This document shows, piece after piece, positions 39,646-51,843 of a stretch of DNA of 64,000 nt; position 1 is the first letter of the stretch; each line of letters opens with the position of its first letter. The DNA is taken from assembly GCF_943181405.1 (NCBI RefSeq), contig NZ_CALPBY010000006.1:365043-429042 (forward strand). Reading direction: 5' to 3'. This stretch comes from Cellulosimicrobium sp. Marseille-Q4280. GTDB lineage: Bacteria; Actinomycetota; Actinomycetes; Actinomycetales; Cellulomonadaceae. The position numbers were made by a program, and so were the translations under genes. Under the pieces are notes generated by a model that was not told the DNA's origin, ran no database searches, and saw nothing but the letters and a program-made list of their open reading frames with translations.

Positions 39646-41061
39646 ATGGACGTAGCGGTGATCGGCGCGACGGGGGACGTCGGGCGCCAGGTGTGCACGC
39701 AGCTCGTCGAGCGGCGCGTCCTGCCGCCGACGTCGCGCCTCCAGCTCGTCGGACGGCGCGACGGCTCGTCGGCGCGCGCGGTGCACGGCCTGCGGGCCGA
39801 TCTCGTCGACGCCTACGACGAGCACGCGCCTCTGCTCGACGTCGCGCACTCCCCTGCCGACGTCGTGGCCGACGTGATCGTCGTCGCCGCAGGTCTCACG
39901 GCTCCGGCACGTGCCGGAGCGGACCCGGACCGCCGCCTGCTCGCGGCGACGAACCTGGCCGTCCTCGCCGAGCACGCCGACGCGATCGCGCGGCACGGGT
40001 CGGGGCACGAGGTCGTGCTCGTCGTGACGAACCCCGTCGAGCTCGGCGTCGCCGTCATGGCCGGACGACTCGGGCGGCACCGGGTGCTCGGGATGGGTGC
40101 GTGGCTCGACACCCTGCGGTTCCGCCGCGAGATCGCGGTCGAGCTCGGGGTGCGGCGGCACCGCGTCGGGGGCTTCGTCGGAGGGCAGCACGGCGAGGAC
40201 GCCGTCCCGCTGTGGTCGACCGTCCGTGTGAGCGGCCTCGACCTCGACGAGCGTCGTCGCGCCGTGGCGGCCCTGCGCCGGGGACGGTCGCTCGACGTCC
40301 TGCCCGACGAGATCGCCGCGGCGAAGCGCGAGCTCGCGACCGTCGCCGCGCAGGACATCGGCGCGGCGTTCGACCTCATCGACTCGTGGCCTGCCGACCT
40401 GCGGACGGTCACCCGGCCGTGGATGACCCACCAGTCCGGGGCCAAGACCCCGGCAGGGACGGCGAGCGCGACGGTCGACCTCGTGGAGACGCTCCTCGAC
40501 GGGCGCGAGATCGTCGTCGCCGGCCAGGTCGCCCTCGACGGCGAGGTCTCGACCGGTGCCGCGGTCGATCCGTTCCGGGGCGTCCTCGGCGTTCCGCTCG
40601 TGCTCGGACCGGAGGGCTGGACGCGCGTCCTCCTCGATCCCCTGCCCGACGACGAGGCGCGCCGCCTCGCCGAGGCGGCGGACGGCGTCGGGCACATGCT
40701 CGCCGCCGTCACAGGACGCCCGGCGGGCCCGGCCGATCCCACCGAGCCCGCCGTGCGGTCCGCACCGCGGACCGGCGAGCGCGCGGCGGCCGAGGTCGAC
40801 TGGGTCGCGACCGTGCACGGCGACGACCGGCCCGGGACGCTCACCGCGCTCACCGGCGTGTTCTCCACGCGCGGCGTGAGCTTCGACTCGCTCGCGACAC
40901 GGCCGGCCGTCGACGGCGGCCGGGTCGGTCGCATCGACGTCACCTTCAGCGCGACGGAGCGCCGCACGCGCGCGCTCGAGCGGGCGGTGGGCCGGCTGGC
41001 CACGGTGAAGTCCGTCGTCGTGCAGCGCGCGGCGATCTCACAGCACGCCGGCCGTGGCTGA
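39646..41061 (+). CDS. Lactate/malate dehydrogenase-like protein fused to a C-terminal ACT domain
   Basis: This 471-residue protein starts at ATG 39646. Residues 1-315 follow the LDH/MDH fold: nucleotide loop VAVIGATGDVGRQV (GATGDVG at 7-13), VIVVAAGLTAPAR, VVLVVTNPVELGVAVMAG, GMGAWLDTLRFRREIA, and the catalytic His in GGFVGGQHGEDAVPLW (about 182). Residues about 385-465 form an ACT domain like that of IlvH: DWVATVHGDDRPGTLTALTGVFSTRGVSFDSLA. ACT domains bind amino acids and regulate enzymes, but I know of no standard MDH with one. The catalytic loop RxxxR of true MDHs is not obvious, so activity may differ. Monocistronic. Confidence 0.83.
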   Translation: MDVAVIGATGDVGRQVCTQLVERRVLPPTSRLQLVGRRDGSSARAVHGLRADLVDAYDEHAPLLDVAHSPADVVADVIVVAAGLTAPARAGADPDRRLLAATNLAVLAEHADAIARHGSGHEVVLVVTNPVELGVAVMAGRLGRHRVLGMGAWLDTLRFRREIAVELGVRRHRVGGFVGGQHGEDAVPLWSTVRVSGLDLDERRRAVAALRRGRSLDVLPDEIAAAKRELATVAAQDIGAAFDLIDSWPADLRTVTRPWMTHQSGAKTPAGTASATVDLVETLLDGREIVVAGQVALDGEVSTGAAVDPFRGVLGVPLVLGPEGWTRVLLDPLPDDEARRLAEAADGVGHMLAAVTGRPAGPADPTEPAVRSAPRTGERAAAEVDWVATVHGDDRPGTLTALTGVFSTRGVSFDSLATRPAVDGGRVGRIDVTFSATERRTRALERAVGRLATVKSVVVQRAAISQHAGRG

Positions 41062-41182
41062 GCGAAGACCGTAACGAGACCGCGCGGACGGGGACACGCC
41101 GGGGTAACGCCCCGCGCCTAGCGTCGGGAGCGCCGCACGACGCGGCAGGCCAACGCCGACCTCTCCCCCGGAGCCGTGCCCC

Positions 41183-42067
41183 ATGTCCTACGTCAAGCCC
41201 GCCGAGCTCGTCCCGACCCTCGTCGAGGCCGGCGCGAACAAGGTCCTGCTCTCCACGCGCGACACGCTGATCCGCTCCACGATGGGCGGCGCGATCCTCG
41301 CGATCGCCGCCGCGTTCGCGGTCACCGTGACGGTGACGACGGGGCAGGCGATCCTCGGTGCGATCCTCTTCCCCGTCGGCTTCATCATGCTGTACCTGCT
41401 CGGGTACGACCTGCTCACGGGCATGTTCGTGCTCGGGCCGCTCGCGTGGCTCGACAAGCGCCCGGGCGTCACGCTGCGGGGCGTCCTCCGCAACGGGGGT
41501 CTCGTGTTCGTCGGCAACTTCATCGGCGCGTTCGCGGTCGCGGTGATGATGGCGATCGTCGTGACGTACGGGTTCGACACACCGCCGAACGAGGTCGGTC
41601 AGGCCATCGGCCACATCGGCGAGGGACGCACCGTCGGGTACGCGGAGCACGGGGCGTCGGGCATGCTGACGTTGTTCGTGCGCGGCATGCTGTGCAACTG
41701 GATGGTGTCGATGGGCGTCATCGGCGCGATGGTCGCGAAGGACGTCCCGGGCAAGGCGATCGCCATGTGGATGCCCGTCATGCTCTTCTTCTTCATGGCG
41801 TTCGAGCACTCGATCGTCAACATGTTCCTCTTCCCGTCCGGCCTGCTGCTCGGCGGGCAGTTCACGATCATGGACTACCTCGTCTGGAACGAGATCCCCA
41901 CCGTGCTCGGCAACCTCGTCGGCGGGCTCCTCCTGACGGGCCTGCCCCTCTACTACACGCACGGGCGGCAGAAGGCGCGCGGGGGAGCCGACGCCGCGCC
42001 CGCCGCGCCGGTCGCACCGGTCGCGGGGCCGACGCCGGAGCGTGAGCTGGTCTCCGAGCCCGCCTGA
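41183..42067 (+). CDS. Formate/nitrite transporter (FNT family channel)
   Basis: This 294-residue membrane protein has six transmembrane helices and the FNT pentamer-channel signatures. The first is STRDTLIRSTMGGAILAIAAAF. The conserved helix pair is AEHGASGMLTLFVRGMLCNWMVSMGV read in halves (RGxLCNWxV). The pore histidine is in FMAFEHSIVNMFLFP, and NEIPTVLGNLVGG marks the last helix. Family knowledge: FocA, NirC and HSC move formate, nitrite or hydrosulfide; the selectivity cannot be assigned from these motifs. A TAGCGT hexamer at 41118-41123 fits a -10 about 60 bp upstream. No formate or nitrite enzyme is adjacent. Confidence 0.92.
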   Translation: MSYVKPAELVPTLVEAGANKVLLSTRDTLIRSTMGGAILAIAAAFAVTVTVTTGQAILGAILFPVGFIMLYLLGYDLLTGMFVLGPLAWLDKRPGVTLRGVLRNGGLVFVGNFIGAFAVAVMMAIVVTYGFDTPPNEVGQAIGHIGEGRTVGYAEHGASGMLTLFVRGMLCNWMVSMGVIGAMVAKDVPGKAIAMWMPVMLFFFMAFEHSIVNMFLFPSGLLLGGQFTIMDYLVWNEIPTVLGNLVGGLLLTGLPLYYTHGRQKARGGADAAPAAPVAPVAGPTPERELVSEPA

Positions 42068-42096
42068 CGGACCGCGAGGGCTGCGCCCGCTTCGGC

Positions 42097-42486
42097 TCAG
42101 CGGGCCCGTGTCCCGCCCCGACGTGTCCCGGCGGTGGTGGCCCGCACCGCACGGGTCCCGACCACGGCGCCCGCGACGGTGAGCCCCAGGGTCACCGTGG
42201 TGGCGACGAGGGTGACCACGAGCTCGGCTCCCTCCCCGTCGACGAGGAACAGCACCGGCGCCGCGGCGACCAGCACCCAGCCGGCCGCCTCGCTCAGCGG
42301 GCGGGCCGCCCGGTGCGCCGTCCGCCACGCGTCGTCGCTCGCGAGGGTCGTGGCGGTGCGGATCCCGGCGACCTGGTTGCGTCCGACGCGTCCGCTCGCC
42401 GTCGCCCGGGCGCACCAGACGAGCAGGATCCCCGCTCCGGCGAGGACGAGCAGGAGGACCACGTCGACGATCGTGTCGGAGGGCAT
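42097..42486 (-). CDS. SdpI/YhfL-family membrane protein
   Basis: This 129-residue protein starts at ATG 42486 behind AGGGTGA; GTG 42495 is an alternative. Three or four hydrophobic segments are present (VDVVLLLVLAGAGILLVWCA; EAAGWVLVAAAPVLFLV; LVVTLVATTVTLGLTVAGAVV). The conserved SdpI-type motif NQVAGIRTATTLASDDAWRTAHRAARPLS is present in two parts (IRT.TT..SD.AW..AHR). Family knowledge: SdpI of Bacillus gives immunity to the SDP toxin, but most homologues have unknown roles. It is convergent with the FNT gene and divergent from the glycine riboswitch. Confidence 0.82.
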   Translation of the reverse strand: MPSDTIVDVVLLLVLAGAGILLVWCARATASGRVGRNQVAGIRTATTLASDDAWRTAHRAARPLSEAAGWVLVAAAPVLFLVDGEGAELVVTLVATTVTLGLTVAGAVVGTRAVRATTAGTRRGGTRAR

Positions 42487-42621
42487 GGCGATCACCCTGC
42501 CAGACGCGCGACCCGAGACGGTCTGCGCCGGGGGCGCTGCCGGTACGATGGCCTCACAACTTCATGCTTCAGCGGTAGCGCTGCGCCCGTCGTCGACGGA
42601 CAGTGCTGCCGTGCCGCCCGA

Positions 42622-42840
42622 ACCACGACGGGAGAGCCCGGACGGTCCACGTGACCGCCGGCGCCGAAGGAGCAATTTCCTCCCCGGGAATCTCTCAGGC
42701 CCACGTACCGTCGCGGCGAGGCAACTCTGGAAAGCGGCCGCTCGACGTCGGGACCCGGCGACGCGCGGCCCACCGACGGTGCAAGCCGGCGCGCCCCGGC
42801 CCTCGTGAGGGCATGGCGGACCGGCAAAACTCTCAGGTCG
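42622..42840 (+). promoter_or_regulatory. Tandem glycine riboswitch
   Basis: Two consecutive glycine aptamers precede gcvP. Aptamer 1 runs from about 42625 (GACGGGAGAGCCCGG) through GCCGAAGGAGCAA (42663-42675) to TCTCTCAGGCCC (42691-42702). Aptamer 2 starts near 42717 (CGAGGCAACTCTGGAAAGC), passes GACGGTGCAAGCCGG and ends with GCAAAACTCTCAGG (42824-42837). The GGAGAG, CCGAAGG-GCAA and ACTCTCAGG elements are diagnostic. Glycine binding should turn on the downstream cleavage system. Confidence 0.95.
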
Positions 42841-42866
42841 ACGCGTGCGTCCGATGACAGAGCGGG

Positions 42867-42905
42867 GAGGGACCCCTCGTCGTCCCCCGCCACCGGAGGT
42901 CCCTC
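42867..42905 (+). promoter_or_regulatory. Putative expression platform sequestering the gcvP ribosome binding site
   Basis: GAGGGACC (42867-42874) is complementary to GGTCCCTC (42898-42905), which contains the end of the GGAGGT Shine-Dalgarno and abuts GTG 42906. This stem would hide the ribosome binding site, so the riboswitch may act on translation. Confidence 0.6.
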
Positions 42906-45851
<2,946 letters not shown>

Positions 45852-45873
45852 CGCGACCAGGAAGGACCACACG

Positions 45874-47103
45874 ATGACGGAGCAGTCGACCGAGCAGGCA
45901 GCCGCAGGGGAGCCGGACCGGTTCAGCCCGCTGCACGACGAGCACGTCGCCCTCGGGGCGAGCCTCACGAGCTTCGGCGGGTGGCAGATGCCGCTGCGGT
46001 ACACGTCGGACCTCGCCGAGCACCGCGCGGTGCGCGAGGCGGCCGGGTTGTTCGACCTCTCGCACATGGGCGAGATCCACGTCACCGGCCCGCAGGCCGC
46101 GGCGGCGCTCGACCACGCGCTCGTCGGTAACCTCACCGCGGTCGCGCCCGGGCGTGCCCGGTACACGATGATCTGCGCCGAGGACGGCTCGGTGCTCGAC
46201 GACCTCGTCGTGTACCGCCTCGCCGCGGAGCAGTTCCTCGTCGTCGCGAACGCAGGCAACGCACCGCTCGTGGCACGCGAGCTCGTCGCGCGCGCCGAAG
46301 GCTTCGACGCGGTCGTGACGGACCGGGGGAGCGAGACGGCGCTCGTCGCGGTGCAGGGTCCGCGTGCCGAGGCGATCGTCGCCGGCCTCGTCGACGCGAG
46401 CGGTGCGACCGGTGGCCAGGACGATCCTGTACAGACGATCCCCTCGATGAAGTACTACGCGTCGGCGTCCGTCGCGCTGACCGTGGAGGACGGCACCGTC
46501 GACGCGCTCGTCGCCCGCACGGGGTACACGGGGGAGGACGGCTTCGAGCTGTTCGTCCCCGCCGACCGCGCGGCGGCGCTGTGGCGCACCCTCCTCGCCG
46601 CCGGCGTGCCGCACGGGCTCGTGCCGGCGGGGCTGTCCGCGCGCGACTCGCTCCGGCTCGAGGCCGGGATGCCGCTGTACGGGCACGAGCTCGACACGAC
46701 GACGACGCCCTACGAGGCGGGGCTCGGGCGGGTCGTGAAGCTCGAGAAGGCGGACGTGACACGGTCCGACGGGTCCACGGTCCCGTTCGTCGGCCGGGAC
46801 GCCCTCGCCGCGCGCAAGGTCTCGCCGCCGGCGCGCGTCCTCGTCGGTCTGAAGGGCCTCGGACGCCGGCCGGCGCGCGCCGGGTACGGCGTCGTGCTGC
46901 CCGCGGCCGGGGAAGAGCCGCGACGGATCGGCACCGTCACGTCGGGGGCGCCGTCGCCCACGCTCGGGTACCCCATCGCCATGGCGTACGTGAGCCCCGA
47001 GCTCGCGGCCGAGGGCACGGAGCTCGCGGTCGACGTCCGCGGGCGCGCCGAGCCCGTGGTGGTCGTGCCGCTCCCGTTCTACCGTCGTCCTCAGCAGTCC
47101 TGA
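45874..47103 (+). CDS. gcvT: Aminomethyltransferase, T-protein
   Basis: This 409-residue enzyme starts at ATG 45874 behind GGAAGGA, 22 bp after gcvP. It transfers the methylene carbon from the H-protein to tetrahydrofolate, releasing ammonia. Signatures: [35 protein letters not shown] in two parts, the folate-binding Asp in [33 protein letters not shown], and the C-terminal barrel [21 protein letters not shown]. About 40 residues longer than E. coli GcvT because of an N-terminal extension and an insert at [15 protein letters not shown]-like residues (about 179-192). Confidence 0.96.
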   Translation: MTEQSTEQAAAGEPDRFSPLHDEHVALGASLTSFGGWQMPLRYTSDLAEHRAVREAAGLFDLSHMGEIHVTGPQAAAALDHALVGNLTAVAPGRARYTMICAEDGSVLDDLVVYRLAAEQFLVVANAGNAPLVARELVARAEGFDAVVTDRGSETALVAVQGPRAEAIVAGLVDASGATGGQDDPVQTIPSMKYYASASVALTVEDGTVDALVARTGYTGEDGFELFVPADRAAALWRTLLAAGVPHGLVPAGLSARDSLRLEAGMPLYGHELDTTTTPYEAGLGRVVKLEKADVTRSDGSTVPFVGRDALAARKVSPPARVLVGLKGLGRRPARAGYGVVLPAAGEEPRRIGTVTSGAPSPTLGYPIAMAYVSPELAAEGTELAVDVRGRAEPVVVVPLPFYRRPQQS

Positions 47104-47134
47104 CCACCGTCGCCACCCGCCCGAAGGAGTCCCC

Positions 47135-47512
47135 ATGACCGACGCCCAGTTCCCGTCGCACCTGCAGTACACCGCCGAGCACGAGTGGATCGACGGGTCC
47201 GAGCCGGCCGTCGTCGGCATCACCTCGACCGCCGCGGAGGCGCTCGGCGACATCGTCTACCTCGAGCTGCCCGAGGTCGGCGCCGAGGTCACGGCCGGCA
47301 GCGTCGTGGGCGAGGTCGAGTCCACGAAGTCGGTCTCGGAGCTCTTCTCGCCGGTGACGGGGACCGTCACCGAGGTCAACCAGGCCGCGATCGACGACCC
47401 GGCCGTCGTCAACTCCGACCCGTACACCGACGGTTGGCTCTTCAAGGTCGACGTCACCGCGACGGGCGACCTCCTCTCGGCGGACGCCTACGAGGCGCTC
47501 GTCGCCGGCTGA
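47135..47512 (+). CDS. gcvH: Glycine cleavage system H protein
   Basis: This 125-residue lipoyl carrier starts at ATG 47135 behind a GAAGGAG-type site. The lipoylation lysine is Lys65 in [17 protein letters not shown], with the preceding EHEWI and [10 protein letters not shown] strands. It shuttles the aminomethyl group between P-, T- and L-proteins. Third gene of the operon; the L-protein (dihydrolipoyl dehydrogenase) is not here and is probably shared. A strong terminator follows. Confidence 0.97.
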   Translation: MTDAQFPSHLQYTAEHEWIDGSEPAVVGITSTAAEALGDIVYLELPEVGAEVTAGSVVGEVESTKSVSELFSPVTGTVTEVNQAAIDDPAVVNSDPYTDGWLFKVDVTATGDLLSADAYEALVAG

Positions 47513-47528
47513 CCGGCCACGACACCTG

Positions 47529-47566
47529 ACGGGGCACCCCGGGCGAGTTCGCCCGGGGTGCCCCGT
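47529..47566 (+). terminator. Terminator of the gcvPTH operon
   Basis: An 18-bp perfect stem (ACGGGGCACCCCGGGCGA at 47529-47546 with its complement at 47549-47566) has a 2-nt loop, 17 bp after the gcvH stop. Very GC-rich, without a T-run, as typical in this genome. Confidence 0.85.
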
Positions 47567-47738
47567 GCGTTCACCGGGAGGTGCCCTGTCGGAAAGGTCC
47601 GTGCCGGACCGTGGACGACGGCGTCCGGTCCGGCCCGAGCGGCCGGTCACGAGACGTCACGGCGAAAACCTTCACATGTCTCCCATGGCGTGAAAGTGTT
47701 CGCCATACGACGACAGGACCGACCGGAGGACCTCAGCG

Positions 47739-50700
47739 ATGACGCTCGACACCGTGCCGAGACCGGCACCCGCCCACCGAACGGCCCGGGACCGGGCGAC
47801 GCGGCTCGCCGGGGCGCTCGTCGCCGCCGGCCTGGTGACGACGGGCCTCGCGGTGCCGGCGTCGGCAGCCCCCGGCGGGGTGGCCGCGGGGACTCTCACC
47901 CGACCGGCACCCACCGCCGCGTGGCCGGCACCACGCGAGCTCGCGCTCGACGACGCGGGCGACGCCCTCGTCACCGACGTGGAGCAGCGGACGATCGCGC
48001 CGGGGCTCGAGCAGACGAGCTTCACGCGCCTCGGCCCGGACGGGTGGCTGAGCGGCGAGGTGCTCGTCGCCGAGCTCGGCTCGGACGACGTGCGCGTGGG
48101 GTACCTCGGCCCGGACGCGGTGGCCGGGAGCGCGACCGTCAGCGAGATGGCCGCGTCACGCGGCGCCGTCGCCGCGGTGAACGGCGACTTCTTCGACATC
48201 AACAGCTCCGGTGCGCCGCTGGGCACCGCCGTGGACGACGGCACCCTCCTGTCCTCGGCGGTGTCCGGTCGCGAGCGCTCCGCGGTCATCGGCTCCGACG
48301 GGCTCGGACGCCTGGCCGAGCTGTTCCTCGAGGGGAGCGTGAGCGTCGGTGCGGGGCAGACCGCGCACCCGGTCGCCGGCCTCAACGTCACGGCCGTCCA
48401 GGCGGGAGGGGTCGCCGTCTTCGACAGCGCGTGGGGTGCTCACACCCGCACGCGCGTCCTCGCGGCGGGGGAGCAGGGCGTCGAGGTGCTCGTGAGCCCC
48501 GACGGGACGGCGACCTCCGTCGGCACGCCCGGGAGCGGCCGGCTCGACGAGGGCGTGCGCGCCGTCGTCGCACGGCCGGGCGCGGCGGCGGACGCCCTCG
48601 CGACGGTCGCCCCCGGCGACCCGGTGACTCTCGAGTACGGCCTGCGCGCGGACGCGGGCGACGTCGCCGTCGCGGTCGGTGGCGACCAGGGCGACTGGCT
48701 CCTCGAGGACGGCGAGCCGACCTCCTGGGAGGGCGGGCACTCGCTGGTCCGGCACCCCCGCACGGCGATCGGCTTCAGCGAGGACGGCGCGACCGCCTAC
48801 CTCGTGGTCGTCGACGGGCGCCAGTCGCACAGCACCGGCATGACGCTGCCCGAGCTCGGCGAGCTCCTGGGCCAGCTCGGCGCCGACGACGCGATCAACC
48901 TCGACGGCGGCGGGTCGAGCCAGATGAACGCGCGCCTGCCCGGCGACGCGTCGACGACGGTCCTCAACTCCCCGGCCGACGGCACCGAGCGCCGCGACGC
49001 GAACGGTCTCGGACTGTTCGTCGCGGGCGGCTCGGGCGTCGCGAGCGCCTTCGCCGTGGCCCCGGCGCTCACGGCCGACGACGCCGACCGGGTGTTCCCC
49101 GGGCTGCACCGGACGCTGACCGCCAGGGCGTACGACGAGGTCGGGTCGCCCGTCGAGGCCGGGCCGTCCGCCTGGGCGAGCACCGACGACGCGGTCGCGG
49201 ACGCCACCGACGGCACGGTGACCGGCGTCGCACCGGGCACCGCCACCGTCACCGCCGTCGGTGGCCCCGACGGCACGGCGACCGGCAGCCAGGAGCTGCG
49301 GGTCCTCGGGCCGCTGGTCCGCGTGGCCGTCGACGAGCCGGTCGTCAGCCTCGCCGACGCCGGGTCGACCGCGACGCTCACCCTCACGGGGTACGACGCC
49401 GACGGGTACTCCGCCCCGATCGAGTCGCGCGACGTCGTCGTCAGCGGGGGAGAGGGCGTCGTCGCGCTCGAGCCGGGTACGTCCGGCACGTTCACGGTCC
49501 GCGGCACCGCGCCGTCGGGGGCCGCGACGCTCGACCTCGCCGTCGGGGAGCACCGGGCCCAGGTGGCGGTCGCCGTCTCCCTCGAGCAGGTTCCGGTGGC
49601 CGACTTCGCGGACGCCGCGACGTGGAAGGCCGCGAACGACCGTGCCCCCGGCGGCGGCGTCGCTCCCGCCGAGGGTCACGACGGCGCGCCCGGCCTGCGC
49701 CTCACCTACGACTTCACGCAGTCCACGGCGACGCGCGGCCAGTACGCCGTCGTCCCGGAGGCGACCCGCGAGATCGCGGGGCAGCCGCAGCGGCTGACGA
49801 TGTGGGTCGACGGCGACGCGAGCGGCGCGTGGCTGCGCCTGCAGGTCCAGCAGGGCAACGGTGTGACGACGCAGCTCGACGGGCCGAACGTCTCGTGGGA
49901 GGGCTGGCAGCAGGCCACCTTCGCCGTCCCCGCAGGCGTCGACTTCCCGCTGCGCCTGCAGCGCGTGCGCGTGCTCGAGACGCGCGCGTCCGCGCAGTAC
50001 GCGGGTGCGATGACGATCAGCGACCTGCGGGCGCACGTCCCGCCGGCCGTCGAGACGCCGCCGGCAGGCCGCGTCGAGGACGACGTCGTCGTCGCGGAGA
50101 ACGCCACCGACGCGTCCCCGCTCCGCGTCGCCGTGATGTCCGACGCGCAGTTCGTCGCACGGTCGCCGGAGTCGGGGGCGGTGGAGGGCGCGCGCCGCAC
50201 GCTCCGGGAGATCGTCGCGTCCCGGCCGGACGTGCTCGTCGTCAACGGCGACCTGGTCGACGAGGCGTCGCCCGCCGACTTCGACCTCGCGCGCGAGATC
50301 CTCGACGACGAGCTCGGCGGGACCGACCTGCCCTGGTACTACGTCCCCGGCAACCACGAGGTGATGGGCGGCTCGATCGACAACTTCGTCGACGAGTTCG
50401 GCGACACCACGCACCACCTCGACGTCGACGGCACACGCCTCGTGCTGCTCGACACCGCGGCCGGCACGCTCAACGCCGACCACGCCCAGCTCCGGATGCT
50501 GCGCGAGCAGCTCGACGCCGCGGTGACGGACGACGCGGTGACAGGCGTCGTCGTCGTGGCGCACCACCCCGTCGACGACCCGCTGCCCACGAAGGCGAGC
50601 CAGCTCGTCGACCGGCTCGAGGCGGACGTCGTGCGCGGCTGGCTCGAGGACTTCCGCGAGACGTCGGGCAAGTCGGTCGCGAGCGTCGGCTCGCACGTCG

Positions 50701-51785
50701 GCGTCTTCCACGCGAAGACCGAGGACGGCGTGCCGTACGTCGTCAACGGCAACTCCGGCAAGAGCCCCGCGAGCACGCCCGACGACGGTGGTTTCACGGG
50801 CTGGACGATGCTCGGGATCGACCCCGCACAGGGCCGGTGGTCCGATCCGTCCGGAGGGGTGCCCGAGGGACCGGGAGCCGGGTGGCTCGCCGTCGAGGTC
50901 AACGCTCGCGCGGACGCCGTGGAGGTCGCGGGTCCCGCCGAGCTGGCCGTCGGCGCGTCGGGTGCGGTGAGCGCGACCGTGAACCAGGACGACGACCGCG
51001 TGGTCCCGGTCGCCTGGCCCGTCTCGGCGGCCTGGGGCGGGACGGACGGCGTCTTCGTCGGTGCTGCGCAGGACGCGCCGCGCGGGACGGTGGTCGCGCT
51101 GGACCCGGTCTCCCACGAGGTCACGGCCGTCGCACCAGGACGGGCGACGCTGACGGTCGAGGTGAACGACGTCGTCGGGACGCTCGACGTGCTCGTCCCG
51201 GCCGGGAAGCCGGGGCAGGCGCGGATCGCCGACGACAACGGCTGGGACACGGGCCTGCGGGACGGCGACTACGCCGTCATGGTCGACCTGTGGTGGGGCG
51301 AGAACGCGACGACGCTGCGGCTGTACGAGGACGGCGAGCTGGTCAGCACGCAGCCGCTCGTCCACGGCGGCACGCGGGCGCAGCGGTTCGCCGTCCCGGT
51401 CACGGGCCGGACGAACGGTGCGTACACCTACACGTGCGAGCTCGAGAACGCCGTGGGGGTCACCCCGTGCGCCGGCGCGCACACCGTCCTGGTGGCGGAC
51501 GCGAACCCCGGCACGCCGGACCTGTCGCACGACAACCACGACCGCGACGGCGACTACACCGTCACGGTGAACAAGTGGTGGGGCACGCAGGCCACCGGGT
51601 ACGTGCTGTACGAGGGCGGGGTCGAGATCGACCGGCAGGAGCTCGTGCCGGGCGAGGGCGGGGCCGCGCAGGCGGCGTCGACCGTCCTCACGGGCAAGGC
51701 CCCCGGCCGCTACACCTACGTCGCCGTGCTGACCAACGCCGCGGGGGAGACACGGAGCAGGGAGGTCACCGTCACGGTGCGGTGA
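47739..51785 (+). CDS. Secreted phosphodiester glycosidase + metallophosphoesterase multidomain protein
   Basis: This 1348-residue exported protein starts at ATG 47739 behind CGGAGGA. A signal peptide (1-44, cleavage after ASA) is followed by a phosphodiester glycosidase (NAGPA-like) domain at about 130-430 with AAVNGDFFDINSSGAPLG and AINLDGGGSSQMNARL. A Big-2-like domain (440-525) and a beta-sandwich carbohydrate-binding-like region (620-770) lead to a calcineurin-like metallophosphoesterase at 797-1010: VMSDAQF, VVNGDLVDE, YVPGNHEVM, VVVAHHPVDD, GSHVGVFHA. Another Big-like domain and two C-terminal (GDYxVxVxxWWG)-type repeats end it. Family knowledge: NAGPA removes GlcNAc from phosphodiesters, leaving a phosphate. 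A joint role on sugar-phosphate polymers such as teichoic acid is inference. Confidence 0.9.
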   Translation: MTLDTVPRPAPAHRTARDRATRLAGALVAAGLVTTGLAVPASAAPGGVAAGTLTRPAPTAAWPAPRELALDDAGDALVTDVEQRTIAPGLEQTSFTRLGPDGWLSGEVLVAELGSDDVRVGYLGPDAVAGSATVSEMAASRGAVAAVNGDFFDINSSGAPLGTAVDDGTLLSSAVSGRERSAVIGSDGLGRLAELFLEGSVSVGAGQTAHPVAGLNVTAVQAGGVAVFDSAWGAHTRTRVLAAGEQGVEVLVSPDGTATSVGTPGSGRLDEGVRAVVARPGAAADALATVAPGDPVTLEYGLRADAGDVAVAVGGDQGDWLLEDGEPTSWEGGHSLVRHPRTAIGFSEDGATAYLVVVDGRQSHSTGMTLPELGELLGQLGADDAINLDGGGSSQMNARLPGDASTTVLNSPADGTERRDANGLGLFVAGGSGVASAFAVAPALTADDADRVFPGLHRTLTARAYDEVGSPVEAGPSAWASTDDAVADATDGTVTGVAPGTATVTAVGGPDGTATGSQELRVLGPLVRVAVDEPVVSLADAGSTATLTLTGYDADGYSAPIESRDVVVSGGEGVVALEPGTSGTFTVRGTAPSGAATLDLAVGEHRAQVAVAVSLEQVPVADFADAATWKAANDRAPGGGVAPAEGHDGAPGLRLTYDFTQSTATRGQYAVVPEATREIAGQPQRLTMWVDGDASGAWLRLQVQQGNGVTTQLDGPNVSWEGWQQATFAVPAGVDFPLRLQRVRVLETRASAQYAGAMTISDLRAHVPPAVETPPAGRVEDDVVVAENATDASPLRVAVMSDAQFVARSPESGAVEGARRTLREIVASRPDVLVVNGDLVDEASPADFDLAREILDDELGGTDLPWYYVPGNHEVMGGSIDNFVDEFGDTTHHLDVDGTRLVLLDTAAGTLNADHAQLRMLREQLDAAVTDDAVTGVVVVAHHPVDDPLPTKASQLVDRLEADVVRGWLEDFRETSGKSVASVGSHVGVFHAKTEDGVPYVVNGNSGKSPASTPDDGGFTGWTMLGIDPAQGRWSDPSGGVPEGPGAGWLAVEVNARADAVEVAGPAELAVGASGAVSATVNQDDDRVVPVAWPVSAAWGGTDGVFVGAAQDAPRGTVVALDPVSHEVTAVAPGRATLTVEVNDVVGTLDVLVPAGKPGQARIADDNGWDTGLRDGDYAVMVDLWWGENATTLRLYEDGELVSTQPLVHGGTRAQRFAVPVTGRTNGAYTYTCELENAVGVTPCAGAHTVLVADANPGTPDLSHDNHDRDGDYTVTVNKWWGTQATGYVLYEGGVEIDRQELVPGEGGAAQAASTVLTGKAPGRYTYVAVLTNAAGETRSREVTVTVR

Positions 51786-51794
51786 CGCTCGTCC

Positions 51795-51827
51795 GCGCCG
51801 CGGGCGACCCGAGGTCGCCCGCGGCGC
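51795..51827. terminator. Terminator between convergent secreted enzyme and acetyltransferase genes
   Basis: GCGCCGCGGGCGACC (51795-51809) pairs perfectly with GGTCGCCCGCGGCGC (51813-51827) around a 3-nt loop (CGA). It starts 9 bp after the stop at 51785 and ends 16 bp before the convergent stop. Confidence 0.85.
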
Positions 51828-51843
51828 CGCGTCGGCGGCACCG

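Noticed and set aside
41061-41182. GTAAC-containing sequence before the formate/nitrite channel as a GlnR site
   Set aside because: The two GTAAC copies are not in the GlnR a-site/b-site spacing.
47660-47738. Possible PhoP (Pho box) sites upstream of the phosphodiester glycosidase gene
   Set aside because: Only loose CTTCAC and GTTCGCC similarities; no two phased GTTCACC-type repeats.
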